NCBI GenBank assembly: GCA_006738865.1 | Contig: AP019701.1 | Coordinates: forward strand, 1,608,001 to 1,672,000 | Length of the DNA stretch: 64,000 nucleotides | Direction: 5' to 3' | Source: Allostella sp. ATCC 35155 | GTDB taxonomy: Bacteria; Pseudomonadota; Alphaproteobacteria; ATCC43930; Allostellaceae | Part shown: in pieces, positions 1 through 7,460 of the stretch | Layout: every line of letters starts with the position of its first letter | Position numbering within the stretch: position 1 is the stretch's first letter | Notes under the pieces: model-generated | Database searches by the model: none | What the model saw: the letters and a program-made list of their open reading frames with translations, nothing else | Told to the model about the DNA's origin: nothing | Position numbers and translations under genes: made by a program

Positions 1-1
1 G

Positions 2-370
2 TTCGCGGCGATGCGCCCCACCGCCTATTTCGTCAACACCGCCCGCGGCGGCATCCATGACGAGGCGGCGCTGGAGGCGGCGCTCGTCGCGGGGCGAATC
101 GCGGGCGCCGGCGTCGACGTCTTCCTGAAGGAGCCGCCCGATCCCGCCCACCCCCTGCTGCGGCTGCCCAACGTCATCGCGACGCCGCACATCGCCGGCA
201 TCACGGAGGAGGCGCTGGCGACGATGGCGGAGGCGGCGGCCTACCAGTGGATCGCGATCTTCGAAGGCAAGGTTCCGCCCCGGCTCGTCAATCCGGAGGC
301 CTGGCCGCACTATTCGGCCCGCTTCGAGCGCATCATCGGCTTCCCGCCGGACGCGCTGCCGGTACGCTGA
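2..370 (+). CDS. D-2-hydroxyacid dehydrogenase, C-terminal part (gene cut by window start)
   Basis: The frame is open from base 2, so the true start lies outside the window. The visible 122 residues match the end of the NAD-binding domain of the D-isomer-specific 2-hydroxyacid dehydrogenase family, which reduces 2-oxo acids with NAD(P)H. The hallmarks are the NTARGG turn, the GAGVDVF strand followed by the EP acid motif, and TPHIAG, which carries the catalytic His. The Arg and Asp/Glu partners lie at the expected spacing. The substrate cannot be told from this fragment; hydroxypyruvate/glyoxylate reductase or phosphoglycerate dehydrogenase-like members both fit. An MFS carrier follows 60 bp downstream on the same strand and may be co-transcribed. 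Confidence 0.9.
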   Translation, partial: FAAMRPTAYFVNTARGGIHDEAALEAALVAGRIAGAGVDVFLKEPPDPAHPLLRLPNVIATPHIAGITEEALATMAEAAAYQWIAIFEGKVPPRLVNPEAWPHYSARFERIIGFPPDALPVR

Positions 371-430
371 GGGGCGGCGGCGCGGCGAGGGCTCGCCGAA
401 CCGTCACGCGCGCGGCCTACGAGGGGGGCG

Positions 431-1597
431 ATGCGACGCCATCTCGCGGTCCTGCTGCTCCTCGCGCTGACCCAGGTCGCCGGCTGGGGCTCGGTCGGCG
501 TGCTGCCGGTGATCGCCGCGCCGGTCGCGGCGGAGTTCGGCACCGCCCTGTCGTCCGTCTTCCTCGGCACCTCGGGCATGTATGTCGCGATGGGGCTGGC
601 GGCGCCGTGGGCCGGCCGTGCCATTCGCCGCTTCGGCGCGCGCGCGATCATGGCGGCGGGCGCGGGGCTGGTCGGCGTCGGCCTGAGCCTGGTTGCGCTG
701 GCGCCGGGCCTGCCCGCTTTCTGGGCGGCGTGGGGCCTGACCGGGCTGGCGGGCGCCATGTTCCTGACGACCGCGGCCTATGCCTACCTCGCGGAGTATG
801 CCGGCGCCGGCGCCCGCGGCCTGATCGGCACGCTGATGCTGGCGACCGGGCTGGCTGGCAGCGTCTTCCTGCCCGTGACGGCCTTGCTCGACCACCTCGT
901 CGGCTGGCGCGGACTGCTGCTGGTCTATGCCGGGATGATGGCGCTGATCGTCGGTCCGCTGGTCCGGCTCGGCCTGCCGGCGACGGCGGCGGGCGAGACC
1001 GAGGGGACGCGGCCCGGGCGCGGACGCGCGGGGCCGGTCTTCGCGCTCATGATCGCGGCCATCGCACTCAACAGCTTCGTCACCTTCGGCATCGAGGCGG
1101 TCGGCATCCAGCTGCTCCAGACGATGGGAATGGACCTGGCGGGGGCGGTTGCCGTCGCCGCCCTCCTGGGCGTGTTCAAGGTCGGCGGGCGGGTGATCGA
1201 CCTCGTCGGCGGGCGGCGGTGGGACGGGCTATCCACCGGCGTGGTCGCCGGCGCGATGATCCCGCTGGGGTTGGCGGCGATGTGGCTGGGCGGCCCCGGC
1301 CCGCTGTCGGTCGGCGGCTTTCTGCTGCTGTTCGGGGTGGGCAGCGGCGCTTTCGCGGTCGCCCGCGCGACGATGCCCCTCGTCTTCTTCGCCAGGGCCG
1401 ACTACGCCGCCGCGATCGCTGCCATCGCCGTGCCGATGAACCTGATCAACGCGCTCGCGGCGCCCGCCATCGCGGCGCTGATGGCCGGCATCGGCGCGCC
1501 GACGACCTTCGCCGTGCTCGGCGGGCTGAGCGTGACGGCCTTCGCGATCCTGCTGCGGTTGAACGCCATGCGGGCGGGGCCACGGGCCAACGAATGA
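431..1597 (+). CDS. MFS transporter, 388 aa
   Basis: A hydrophobic protein of the usual 12-helix major facilitator length, with two halves of about six membrane segments separated by a polar, Arg-rich linker near residues 185-200. The N-terminus begins with a short basic stretch and then a membrane helix, and no cleaved signal is expected. A purine-rich ribosome site lies 3-9 nt before the ATG. The substrate cannot be predicted. It follows a 2-hydroxyacid dehydrogenase, so an organic-acid substrate is possible but is only an inference from position. Its 3' end converges on the YaiI-family gene with a 25 bp gap. Confidence 0.85.
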   Translation: MRRHLAVLLLLALTQVAGWGSVGVLPVIAAPVAAEFGTALSSVFLGTSGMYVAMGLAAPWAGRAIRRFGARAIMAAGAGLVGVGLSLVALAPGLPAFWAAWGLTGLAGAMFLTTAAYAYLAEYAGAGARGLIGTLMLATGLAGSVFLPVTALLDHLVGWRGLLLVYAGMMALIVGPLVRLGLPATAAGETEGTRPGRGRAGPVFALMIAAIALNSFVTFGIEAVGIQLLQTMGMDLAGAVAVAALLGVFKVGGRVIDLVGGRRWDGLSTGVVAGAMIPLGLAAMWLGGPGPLSVGGFLLLFGVGSGAFAVARATMPLVFFARADYAAAIAAIAVPMNLINALAAPAIAALMAGIGAPTTFAVLGGLSVTAFAILLRLNAMRAGPRANE

Positions 1598-1622
1598 TAC
1601 CCGCCGGCGGATGCTATCGCGA

Positions 1623-2090
1623 CTATGCGAATCCCTTGCGCTTCAGCCGGACGATCGCCGCGTCCAGGGCGGAGAGGAACTGCGAGCGGTCGCGGGGCGA
1701 GAAGGGGCGGGGACCGCGCGTCGTCTCGCCCATCGCGCGCAGATCCTCCATGAGGTTGCGGGTGGCGAGCGCCATGCCGACCGAGGCTTCGGTGAAGGGG
1801 CGGCCGCTGGGGCCGATCGCCTCGGCGCCGGCGCGCACGGCGCGGGCCGCCAGCGGCACGTCGGCGGTGACGACGATCGTGCCGGGCCGTGCCCGTTCGG
1901 CGATGCGATCGTCGGCGGCGTCGAACCCTTCGCCGGCGATCACCCGCTCGATCATCGGGTCGATCGGGATGTTGAGGAAGCCGCCCGACACCATCACCAC
2001 CTTGACCCGGTGGCGCGCCGCGACCCGGTAGATCTCGGCCTTCACGGGGCAGGCATCGGCATCGACCAGGATCTCGATCGCCTCGCTCAA
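1623..2090 (-). CDS. YaiI/YqxD family protein (UPF0178, DUF188), 155 aa
   Basis: A full-length member of the YaiI/YqxD family. The N-terminal [10 protein letters not shown] motif (residues 8-17), the VSGGF strand, the VTADVPLA motif (75-81) and the RNLMEDLR motif (111-118) are all diagnostic. The fold is a PIN/NYN-like nuclease domain with conserved acids (D10, D12, D60, D61), but the biological role of the family is not established. The start is a TTG preceded by GGAGG at a 5 nt spacing; no ATG lies in a suitable place. A GC-rich hairpin ends 27 bp upstream and may terminate an upstream minus-strand transcript. Confidence 0.9.
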   Translation of the reverse strand: MSEAIEILVDADACPVKAEIYRVAARHRVKVVMVSGGFLNIPIDPMIERVIAGEGFDAADDRIAERARPGTIVVTADVPLAARAVRAGAEAIGPSGRPFTEASVGMALATRNLMEDLRAMGETTRGPRPFSPRDRSQFLSALDAAIVRLKRKGFA

Positions 2091-2116
2091 GCGTCCCTCC
2101 GCCGCACATGCAAGAA

Positions 2117-2142
2117 GGGGCTGCCCCTCGCAGGGCAGCCCC
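2117..2142 (-). terminator. GC-rich hairpin upstream of the YaiI-family gene
   Basis: A perfect 10 bp inverted repeat (GGGGCTGCCC and its complement) with a 6 nt loop. On the minus strand it is followed by TTCTT, a weak run of U. It could end a short minus-strand transcript starting near 2330, or attenuate transcription into the YaiI-family gene. Confidence 0.5.
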
Positions 2143-2208
2143 CCATTGTCGAACCGCGTTCCACCGTCACCCGCGCCCGTTCGGGCGGCAGGATCCGGCA
2201 GAGCGACG

Positions 2209-2289
2209 TCAGAATACCCCGAATACCCCGATCGAGGCAGGGATCAGGCTCACGGCACCCGACGTCCGCGGGTAGGGACAATGAGACAC
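2209..2289 (-). CDS. Possible 26-aa small ORF with a strong ribosome site
   Basis: A GTG codon on the minus strand sits 7 nt after an AAAGGAGGT sequence, a near-perfect Shine-Dalgarno. It opens a 26-codon frame that starts with residues MSHCPYPRT and ends GVFGVF before TGA. A terminator-like hairpin follows about 70 nt downstream, so the layout is leader, small frame and hairpin. I do not recognise the peptide. Alternatively, the plus strand carries the anti-Shine-Dalgarno motif CCACCTCCTTTC and could be a small regulatory RNA of the CU-rich type known in alphaproteobacteria. Coding is unproven because the frame is too short for a codon-bias argument. Confidence 0.35.
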   Translation of the reverse strand: MSHCPYPRTSGAVSLIPASIGVFGVF

Positions 2290-2378
2290 TGGACCACCTC
2301 CTTTCGGTTGTTGACGACGATTCGCAGTGTAGGCACTGAGTGGCCGATTGTAACGCCGAAAAGCGACGGAGACGGACG

Positions 2379-3356
2379 ATGCGGGCAGCCTGCTACGAGG
2401 CGAACGGCGCGGCGCGGGACGTGCTGCGAGTGCTGGAAGTCGACCGGCCGGAACCGGGGCCGGGCGAGGTCCGGGTGCGGCTGGCGACCTCCGGCGTCAA
2501 CCCTTCGGACGTCAAGAGCCGGGCCGGCGCCAATCGCCGGCTGGCCTATCCACGGGTCATTCCGCACAGCGACGGGGCCGGCACGATCGATTCCGTTGGC
2601 GCAGGCGTCGACCCGGCCCGTGTTGGCGAACGGGTGTGGGTTTGGAACGGCCAGTGGCGCCGCCCGTTCGGCACGGCCGCGGAGTTCATCGCCCTGCCGG
2701 CGATCCAGGCGGTTCCGCTGCCCCCCGGCACATCCTTCGAGGCCGGTGCCTGCCTCGGCATCCCGGCCCTGACCGCCTGGCATGCCGTGATGCTCGACGG
2801 GCCGGTCGAGGGCCGGACGATCCTCGTTTCCGGCGGCGCGGGCGCCGTGTCGCACTATGCCATCCAGTTCGCGCGGGCGGCGGGAGCGACGGTCCTGACG
2901 ACGGTCAGCGGGCCGGAGAAGGCGGTCCACGCGGAGGCGGCCGGGGCGCAGCACGTCATCAACTACCGCACCGAGAATGTCGGCGACCGGGTGAAGGCCG
3001 TGACCGGCGGGGCCGGCTGCGACCGGGTGATCGAACTCGACATCACGGCCAATGCGCGGTTGCTGCCGGACGTGCTGGCGCCGCGCGGCACCGTCGTCGT
3101 CTACGGGATCGGCGGGCCCGAGGCGGCGCTGCCGGCGCCCTTCTGCCTCTTTGCCAGCGCCACGGTGAAGTTCTTCCTCGTCTACGAGTTGACGGTGGCC
3201 GAGCGGGCTACGGCCGTCGCCGGCGTCAACGGCATGCTGGCCGCCGGGCGACTGCAGAACGCCGTCGGGCTCAGCCTGCCGCTCGACCGGGTCGCCGAGG
3301 CGCACGAGGCGGTCGAGCAGGGGCGGGTCATCGGGAACGTCGTTCTGACCGTGTAA
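2379..3356 (+). CDS. Zinc-free MDR oxidoreductase, NADPH:quinone reductase-like, 325 aa
   Basis: A medium-chain dehydrogenase/reductase of the quinone oxidoreductase (QOR/zeta-crystallin) branch, about the usual 325 residues. The GroES-like half has the GVNPSD motif (39-44) and the HSDGAGTI segment. The Rossmann half carries GGAGAVSHYA (152-161) for NADPH binding. The cysteine cluster of zinc alcohol dehydrogenases is missing, consistent with a zinc-free reductase of quinones or enones. The ATG at 2379 is chosen because it starts the family's MRA-x-x-YE opening; an in-frame GTG at 2340 would only add 13 basic, unrelated residues. The exact substrate is unknown. It appears monocistronic. Confidence 0.85.
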   Translation: MRAACYEANGAARDVLRVLEVDRPEPGPGEVRVRLATSGVNPSDVKSRAGANRRLAYPRVIPHSDGAGTIDSVGAGVDPARVGERVWVWNGQWRRPFGTAAEFIALPAIQAVPLPPGTSFEAGACLGIPALTAWHAVMLDGPVEGRTILVSGGAGAVSHYAIQFARAAGATVLTTVSGPEKAVHAEAAGAQHVINYRTENVGDRVKAVTGGAGCDRVIELDITANARLLPDVLAPRGTVVVYGIGGPEAALPAPFCLFASATVKFFLVYELTVAERATAVAGVNGMLAAGRLQNAVGLSLPLDRVAEAHEAVEQGRVIGNVVLTV

Positions 3357-3419
3357 CCGGAACCGCGGCCGGTCCCGGGGCATTGGCGAGAGGAGCAGCA
3401 CCAGCTGGAGACGACGCCG

Positions 3420-3566
3420 ATGGCCCCGAACCCCGATCCGCCGAACCCGCCCCAGCCCGGCACACCGGAGAAGCCGCCGGCGCCCCCGCCGGAGCCGACG
3501 GCCCCGCCGCAGGAGGTGCCCGGGGAGACCCCGCACATCCCGCCATTGCCTGAGCCGCGGGCGTAG
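3420..3566 (+). CDS. Proline-rich small protein, 48 aa
   Basis: An ATG preceded by GGAG at a 9 nt distance opens a 48-codon frame. The product consists almost wholly of Pro, Glu, Ala, Gly and Thr (about 40% Pro) and contains no hydrophobic segment. Short Pro-rich disordered proteins of this sort are widespread and uncharacterised in proteobacteria. It follows the quinone reductase-like gene by 63 bp and is followed directly by a strong hairpin, as expected for the last gene of a transcript. Composition alone could arise by chance in GC-rich DNA, so the call rests on start signal, context and terminator. Confidence 0.5.
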   Translation: MAPNPDPPNPPQPGTPEKPPAPPPEPTAPPQEVPGETPHIPPLPEPRA

Positions 3567-3575
3567 AGGCGGCGG

Positions 3576-3602
3576 GACGGCGGGACGTTTGATCCCGCCG
3601 TC
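3576..3602. terminator. Bidirectional terminator-like hairpins between convergent genes
   Basis: A perfect 10 bp stem (3576-3585 with 3593-3602, 7 nt loop) sits 10 bp after the Pro-rich gene. A second 6 bp stem (CCCCGA with TCGGGG) follows at about 3602-3622, before the convergent DUF3008 gene. The stems could end both transcripts. Confidence 0.6.
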
Positions 3603-3623
3603 CCCGAGGCTCATCTTCGGGGT

Positions 3624-3809
3624 CTAGCTCGACGCGTGCTCCGGCTTGCCCTTCCGCTTCGTGCTGGCCATGCGCTCCAGCTCCTTCTCGGACATGGAAT
3701 CGGCCATCGACTTGGATGCGCCCTGGAGCTCGCTCTTCGGCGTGTCGCCGCGCTTGGCCGAGAGGGCGGCGCCGGCCGCCTTCTGCTGGGCCTTCGACTT
3801 GGCAGGCAT
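3624..3809 (-). CDS. DUF3008 family protein, 61 aa
   Basis: A small, highly charged, Lys/Ala/Ser-rich protein starting MPAKSKAQQKAAGAALSA, which is the signature opening of DUF3008. The middle holds the conserved SMADSMSEKELERMA helix and the end is a basic KRKGKPEH tail. The length matches the family. There is no membrane segment; it is probably cytosolic and mostly helical. No function is known for the family. It starts 15 bp downstream of the CBS-domain gene on the same strand, so the two are probably co-transcribed. Confidence 0.85.
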   Translation of the reverse strand: MPAKSKAQQKAAGAALSAKRGDTPKSELQGASKSMADSMSEKELERMASTKRKGKPEHASS

Positions 3810-3824
3810 CGGTCTCTTCCTCCT

Positions 3825-4250
3825 CTAATGGCGGACGCCGTCGCTGCGGTCGGTGACGCCCGAGAGCGCCTTCTGCCCGGCCGGAGCGCTGCCCTGGGCG
3901 AGGTCGCCCAGCGATACGATCCCGACGAGCCGCTTCTCCCGGTTGACGACCGGCATCCGCCGGACCTGGAGTTCGGCCATCTGGCTGGCCACCTCCTCGA
4001 CGCTGTCGTCCTCGAAGCAGTAGAAGATCTCGGGGCTCATCACGTCGGCCACCGGGGTCGACGGGTCGAGCCCGTCTGCGAGCACGCGCAGTGCGAGGTC
4101 GCGGTCGGTGACCATGCCGACCAGCCGGTCGTTCTCGCCGACCGGAATGCTGCCGGTGTCGGCGGCGCGCATGGCGGCGGCCGCTTCCCGGGCGCTGTCG
4201 CCGGGGGCGCAGAGATGGACCTCGGTCGTCATGCAGTCGCGGACGTTCAT
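3825..4250 (-). CDS. CBS domain pair protein, 141 aa
   Basis: Two tandem CBS motifs make up the whole protein: the first (about residues 7-60) starts MTTEVHLCAPGDS and contains GSIPVGENDRLVGMVTDRD, and the second (about 72-128) contains VRRMPVVNREKRLVGIVSL. Stand-alone CBS pairs bind adenosine nucleotides in the cleft between the motifs and act as energy or stress sensors; the partner is not evident here. The second motif's GDLAQGSAP ending and the acidic C-terminal tail are ordinary. The gene lies 128 bp downstream of the RND operon and just upstream of DUF3008. Confidence 0.88.
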   Translation of the reverse strand: MNVRDCMTTEVHLCAPGDSAREAAAAMRAADTGSIPVGENDRLVGMVTDRDLALRVLADGLDPSTPVADVMSPEIFYCFEDDSVEEVASQMAELQVRRMPVVNREKRLVGIVSLGDLAQGSAPAGQKALSGVTDRSDGVRH

Positions 4251-4378
4251 GACGGTCTCCTTCGGTGATGCAGTGCTTCGGACCGCCCCTGGGCGGGCGC
4301 CCGATACAAGCCCAACGGATGCCCATGGCGGAGGTTCGCCCGCTCAAGATGAAATCGCCGCCAGAAAGCGACGGCCGG

Positions 4379-7300
4379 TCAGACGGCCGGGATCGGACGG
4401 AGCGTGCGCCGGCGCCGCAGGCGGTCTAGGACGAGATACATGACCGGCGTCGTATAGAGCGTCAGGATCTGCGAGACGACGAGCCCGCCGACGATGGTGA
4501 CCCCGAGCGGCCGGCGCAGCTCGGCCCCGATGCCGGTGGCAATGGCGAGCGGCACCGCGCCGAAGAGGGCGGCCATCGTCGTCATCAGAATCGGCCGGAA
4601 GCGCTCCAGGCACGCCTCGCGGATCGCCTCGGCGGGGGCGAGGCCGCGCGTCCGCTCGGCTTCCAGCGCGAAGTCGACCATCATGATGCCGTTCTTCTTC
4701 ACGATGCCGACCAGCAGGATGATGCCGATGAGGGCGATGATCGAAAGGTCCATCATCGCCAGCTTGAGCGACAGCAGCGCGCCGAGGCCGGCCGACGGCA
4801 GGGTCGAGAGGATGGTGATGGGGTGCAGGAGATCCTCATAGAGGATGCCGAGCACCAGGTAGATCACGAGGATCGCCCCCAGGATCAGTACGAGCTGGCT
4901 CTGCGCCGACTGCGCGAAGGCGCCGGCATCGCCGTCGAAGCCGGCGCGGATCACGTCCGGCAGGTGCATTTCGGCGACGGCGCGGTCGACGGCCGCCAGC
5001 GTCTCCTCGATGTTCGCGTCCGGCCCGAGGTTGAAGCTGATCGTCGTCGAAGGGAACTGGCCGCGATGGGCGACCGACAGGGGGGCGGTGCCCGTGGTCC
5101 GGCGGGTGACCGCGGTCAACGGCACCTGGGCGCCGTCGCTGCCGGTCGCGTGGATCAGCGCGAGCGACGTCGGATCAGTCGCGAAGCGCGGTTCGACCTC
5201 GAAGATCACGCGGTACTGGTTGCGCTGGGTGTAGATCGTCGCGATCTGCCGCTGGGCGAAGGCGCTGTTGAGCGCCGCGCCGACATCGTCGATGCCGACG
5301 CCGAGGCGCGCCGCCGCCTCGCGGTCGATCGAGACGTTGACCTGGAGCCCGCTCTGTTCGCGGTCGCCGCTGACGTCGACGACGCCGGGCACCGTGCGCA
5401 GCCGCTCCAGCACGCGCGGGCTCCACGCCTTCAGCGCGGCGAGATCCTCCGTCCACAGGGTGTACTGGTAGGAGGCGTTGGCGCTGCGGCCGCCGACCCG
5501 CAGGTCCTGCTGCGGCACCATGAAGACCTGGAGGCCGGGGATCGCCGACAGCTTCGGGCGCAGCCGGTTGACCACCTGGACGGAGCTGACCCCGCGTTCC
5601 TCCAGCGGCTTCAGGCTGATGAACATGCGCCCCGAGTTGCTCTGCGAGCCGCCGCCCACGAAGGAGCCGAAGCCGGCGATCGCGGGGTCGGCGGCGATGA
5701 GTTCGGCTGCCTGCTGCTGCAGCCGCAGCATCGCCTGGAACGAGACGTCGGGCGACGCCCGGGTGCCCGCGAAGATCAGCCCGGTGTCGTCCTGGGGGAA
5801 GAAACCCTTGGGCAGCTGGACATAGAGCCAGCCCGTGCCGGCGATCGTCGCCAGGAAGACGAGCATCATGAGGACCCGGTGCCGGAGCGCCCAGCCGAGC
5901 GTGCGGGCATAGCCCCCCAGCAGCCCGTCCAGCACCGGCTCGACCCGGCGGTCGAGCCAGGTCTCGCCCCGTTGCGGCACCCGGCGCAGGAACTGGCCGC
6001 AGATCATCGGCGTCACGGTCAGCGAGACCAGCATGGAGACGGCGATGGCGAAGGTCATCGTCATCGCGAACTCCTTGAAGAGCCGCCCGACGATGCCCGG
6101 CATGAAGATCAGCGGCACGAAGGCCGCGACCAGCGAGACGCTGATCGAGACGACCGTGAAGCCGATCTGGCGCGCGCCGACGATCGCCGCGCGCATCGGC
6201 GCCATGCCGTTCTCGAGATTGCGATAGACGTTCTCGATCATGACGATGGCGTCGTCGACGACGAAGCCGACCGCGATGACGAGCGCCATCAGGGTGAGGT
6301 TGTTGACGGTGTAGCCTGCCACCCACATCAGCCCGAAGGTGCCGGCCAGCGACAAGGGCACGGTCACCGCGGCGGCCACCGTCGGTGTCATCCGGCGGAG
6401 GAAGAGCAGCACCACCAGCGTCACGAGGCCGATCGACAGGGCCAGCGTGAACTGCATCTCGGCGACGCTGGCGCGGATCGTCGTCGTCCGGTCGGACAAT
6501 ACGGCGAGACGGACTCCGGCCGGCAGCAGCCGCTCCAGCTCGGGCAGGGTCGCCTTGATGCCGTCGACCGTGCGGATGACGTTGGCGTCGGCCTGCCGGT
6601 TGATGACGACGAGAATGCCGCGCTGCGCCCCGACCCAGCCGGCCGAGCGGCTGTTCCGCACACCGTCCTCGACGATCGCGACGTCCTTCAGCCGCACGAC
6701 CGTCGAGCCCTCGGTGCGCACGACGATGTCCTGGAACTCGTCGGCGGTGCGGAGCTGGCCGTTGGTGCGGATGATGGTCGCCTGGCGCGTCCCGTCGAGG
6801 CGGCCGACGGGGTTGGCGACGGCGGCCTGGGTGATGGTCTGGCGGACGGCGTCGATGCCGAGGCCCATGGCGGCGAGGCGGTTCGGATCGACGCGGACGC
6901 GGACGGCCGGCTGCTCGGCGCCGTTGACCGAAACTTCGGCGACGCCTTCCACCTGCGACAGGCGCTGGACCAGGATGTTGTCGGCGAGGTCGTAGAGGGC
7001 GGACGGCGGCAGCGTGTCGGCCGTCATCGAGAGGATCAGGATGGGTGCCGCCGCCGGATTGGCCTTGCGGAAGCTGGGGCGGCTGGGCAGGTCGCTCGGC
7101 AGGTCCGCGGACGCCGCGTTGATCGCCGCCTGGATGTCGCGCGCCGCGGCGTCGATATCCCGGCCGAGATCGAACTGCACGACGATGCTGGTCGAGCCGA
7201 CCCCGGACGAGGAGGTGATCTCGCTGACGCCCGAGATGGCGCCGAGCCGCCGTTCCAGGGGCGCGGCGACGGTCGCGGCCATGATCTCGGGGTCGGCTCC

Positions 7301-7453
7301 GGGCCGGCTCGCCGATACCCGGATCGTCGGATAGTCGACGGTCGGCAGGCTCGCCACCGGCAGCGCCATGAATGCCACCGCGCCGATCAGGAAGAGCCCG
7401 ATGGCCAGCAGGATGGTGGCGACGGGGCGCTCGATGAACGGGGTCGACATCAT
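4379..7453 (-). CDS. RND multidrug efflux pump, MdtC-type, 1024 aa
   Basis: An inner-membrane proton/drug antiporter of the HAE1 RND family. It has the typical size, the N-terminal PFIERPVATILL helix, two large periplasmic loops, and 12 predicted membrane helices. The proton-relay aspartates are present in the VVDDAIVMIENV motif of helix 4, near residue 400. The first periplasmic segment (LPTVDYPTIRVSASRPGADPE) is of the MdtB/MdtC type rather than the AcrB type. It begins 7 bp after the stop of a second, homologous pump, as in mdtABC operons where MdtB and MdtC form a mixed trimer. Substrates are probably hydrophobic drugs or bile-salt-like compounds, by family analogy. Confidence 0.93.
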   Translation of the reverse strand: MMSTPFIERPVATILLAIGLFLIGAVAFMALPVASLPTVDYPTIRVSASRPGADPEIMAATVAAPLERRLGAISGVSEITSSSGVGSTSIVVQFDLGRDIDAAARDIQAAINAASADLPSDLPSRPSFRKANPAAAPILILSMTADTLPPSALYDLADNILVQRLSQVEGVAEVSVNGAEQPAVRVRVDPNRLAAMGLGIDAVRQTITQAAVANPVGRLDGTRQATIIRTNGQLRTADEFQDIVVRTEGSTVVRLKDVAIVEDGVRNSRSAGWVGAQRGILVVINRQADANVIRTVDGIKATLPELERLLPAGVRLAVLSDRTTTIRASVAEMQFTLALSIGLVTLVVLLFLRRMTPTVAAAVTVPLSLAGTFGLMWVAGYTVNNLTLMALVIAVGFVVDDAIVMIENVYRNLENGMAPMRAAIVGARQIGFTVVSISVSLVAAFVPLIFMPGIVGRLFKEFAMTMTFAIAVSMLVSLTVTPMICGQFLRRVPQRGETWLDRRVEPVLDGLLGGYARTLGWALRHRVLMMLVFLATIAGTGWLYVQLPKGFFPQDDTGLIFAGTRASPDVSFQAMLRLQQQAAELIAADPAIAGFGSFVGGGSQSNSGRMFISLKPLEERGVSSVQVVNRLRPKLSAIPGLQVFMVPQQDLRVGGRSANASYQYTLWTEDLAALKAWSPRVLERLRTVPGVVDVSGDREQSGLQVNVSIDREAAARLGVGIDDVGAALNSAFAQRQIATIYTQRNQYRVIFEVEPRFATDPTSLALIHATGSDGAQVPLTAVTRRTTGTAPLSVAHRGQFPSTTISFNLGPDANIEETLAAVDRAVAEMHLPDVIRAGFDGDAGAFAQSAQSQLVLILGAILVIYLVLGILYEDLLHPITILSTLPSAGLGALLSLKLAMMDLSIIALIGIILLVGIVKKNGIMMVDFALEAERTRGLAPAEAIREACLERFRPILMTTMAALFGAVPLAIATGIGAELRRPLGVTIVGGLVVSQILTLYTTPVMYLVLDRLRRRRTLRPIPAV

Positions 7454-7460
7454 CGGCCGC

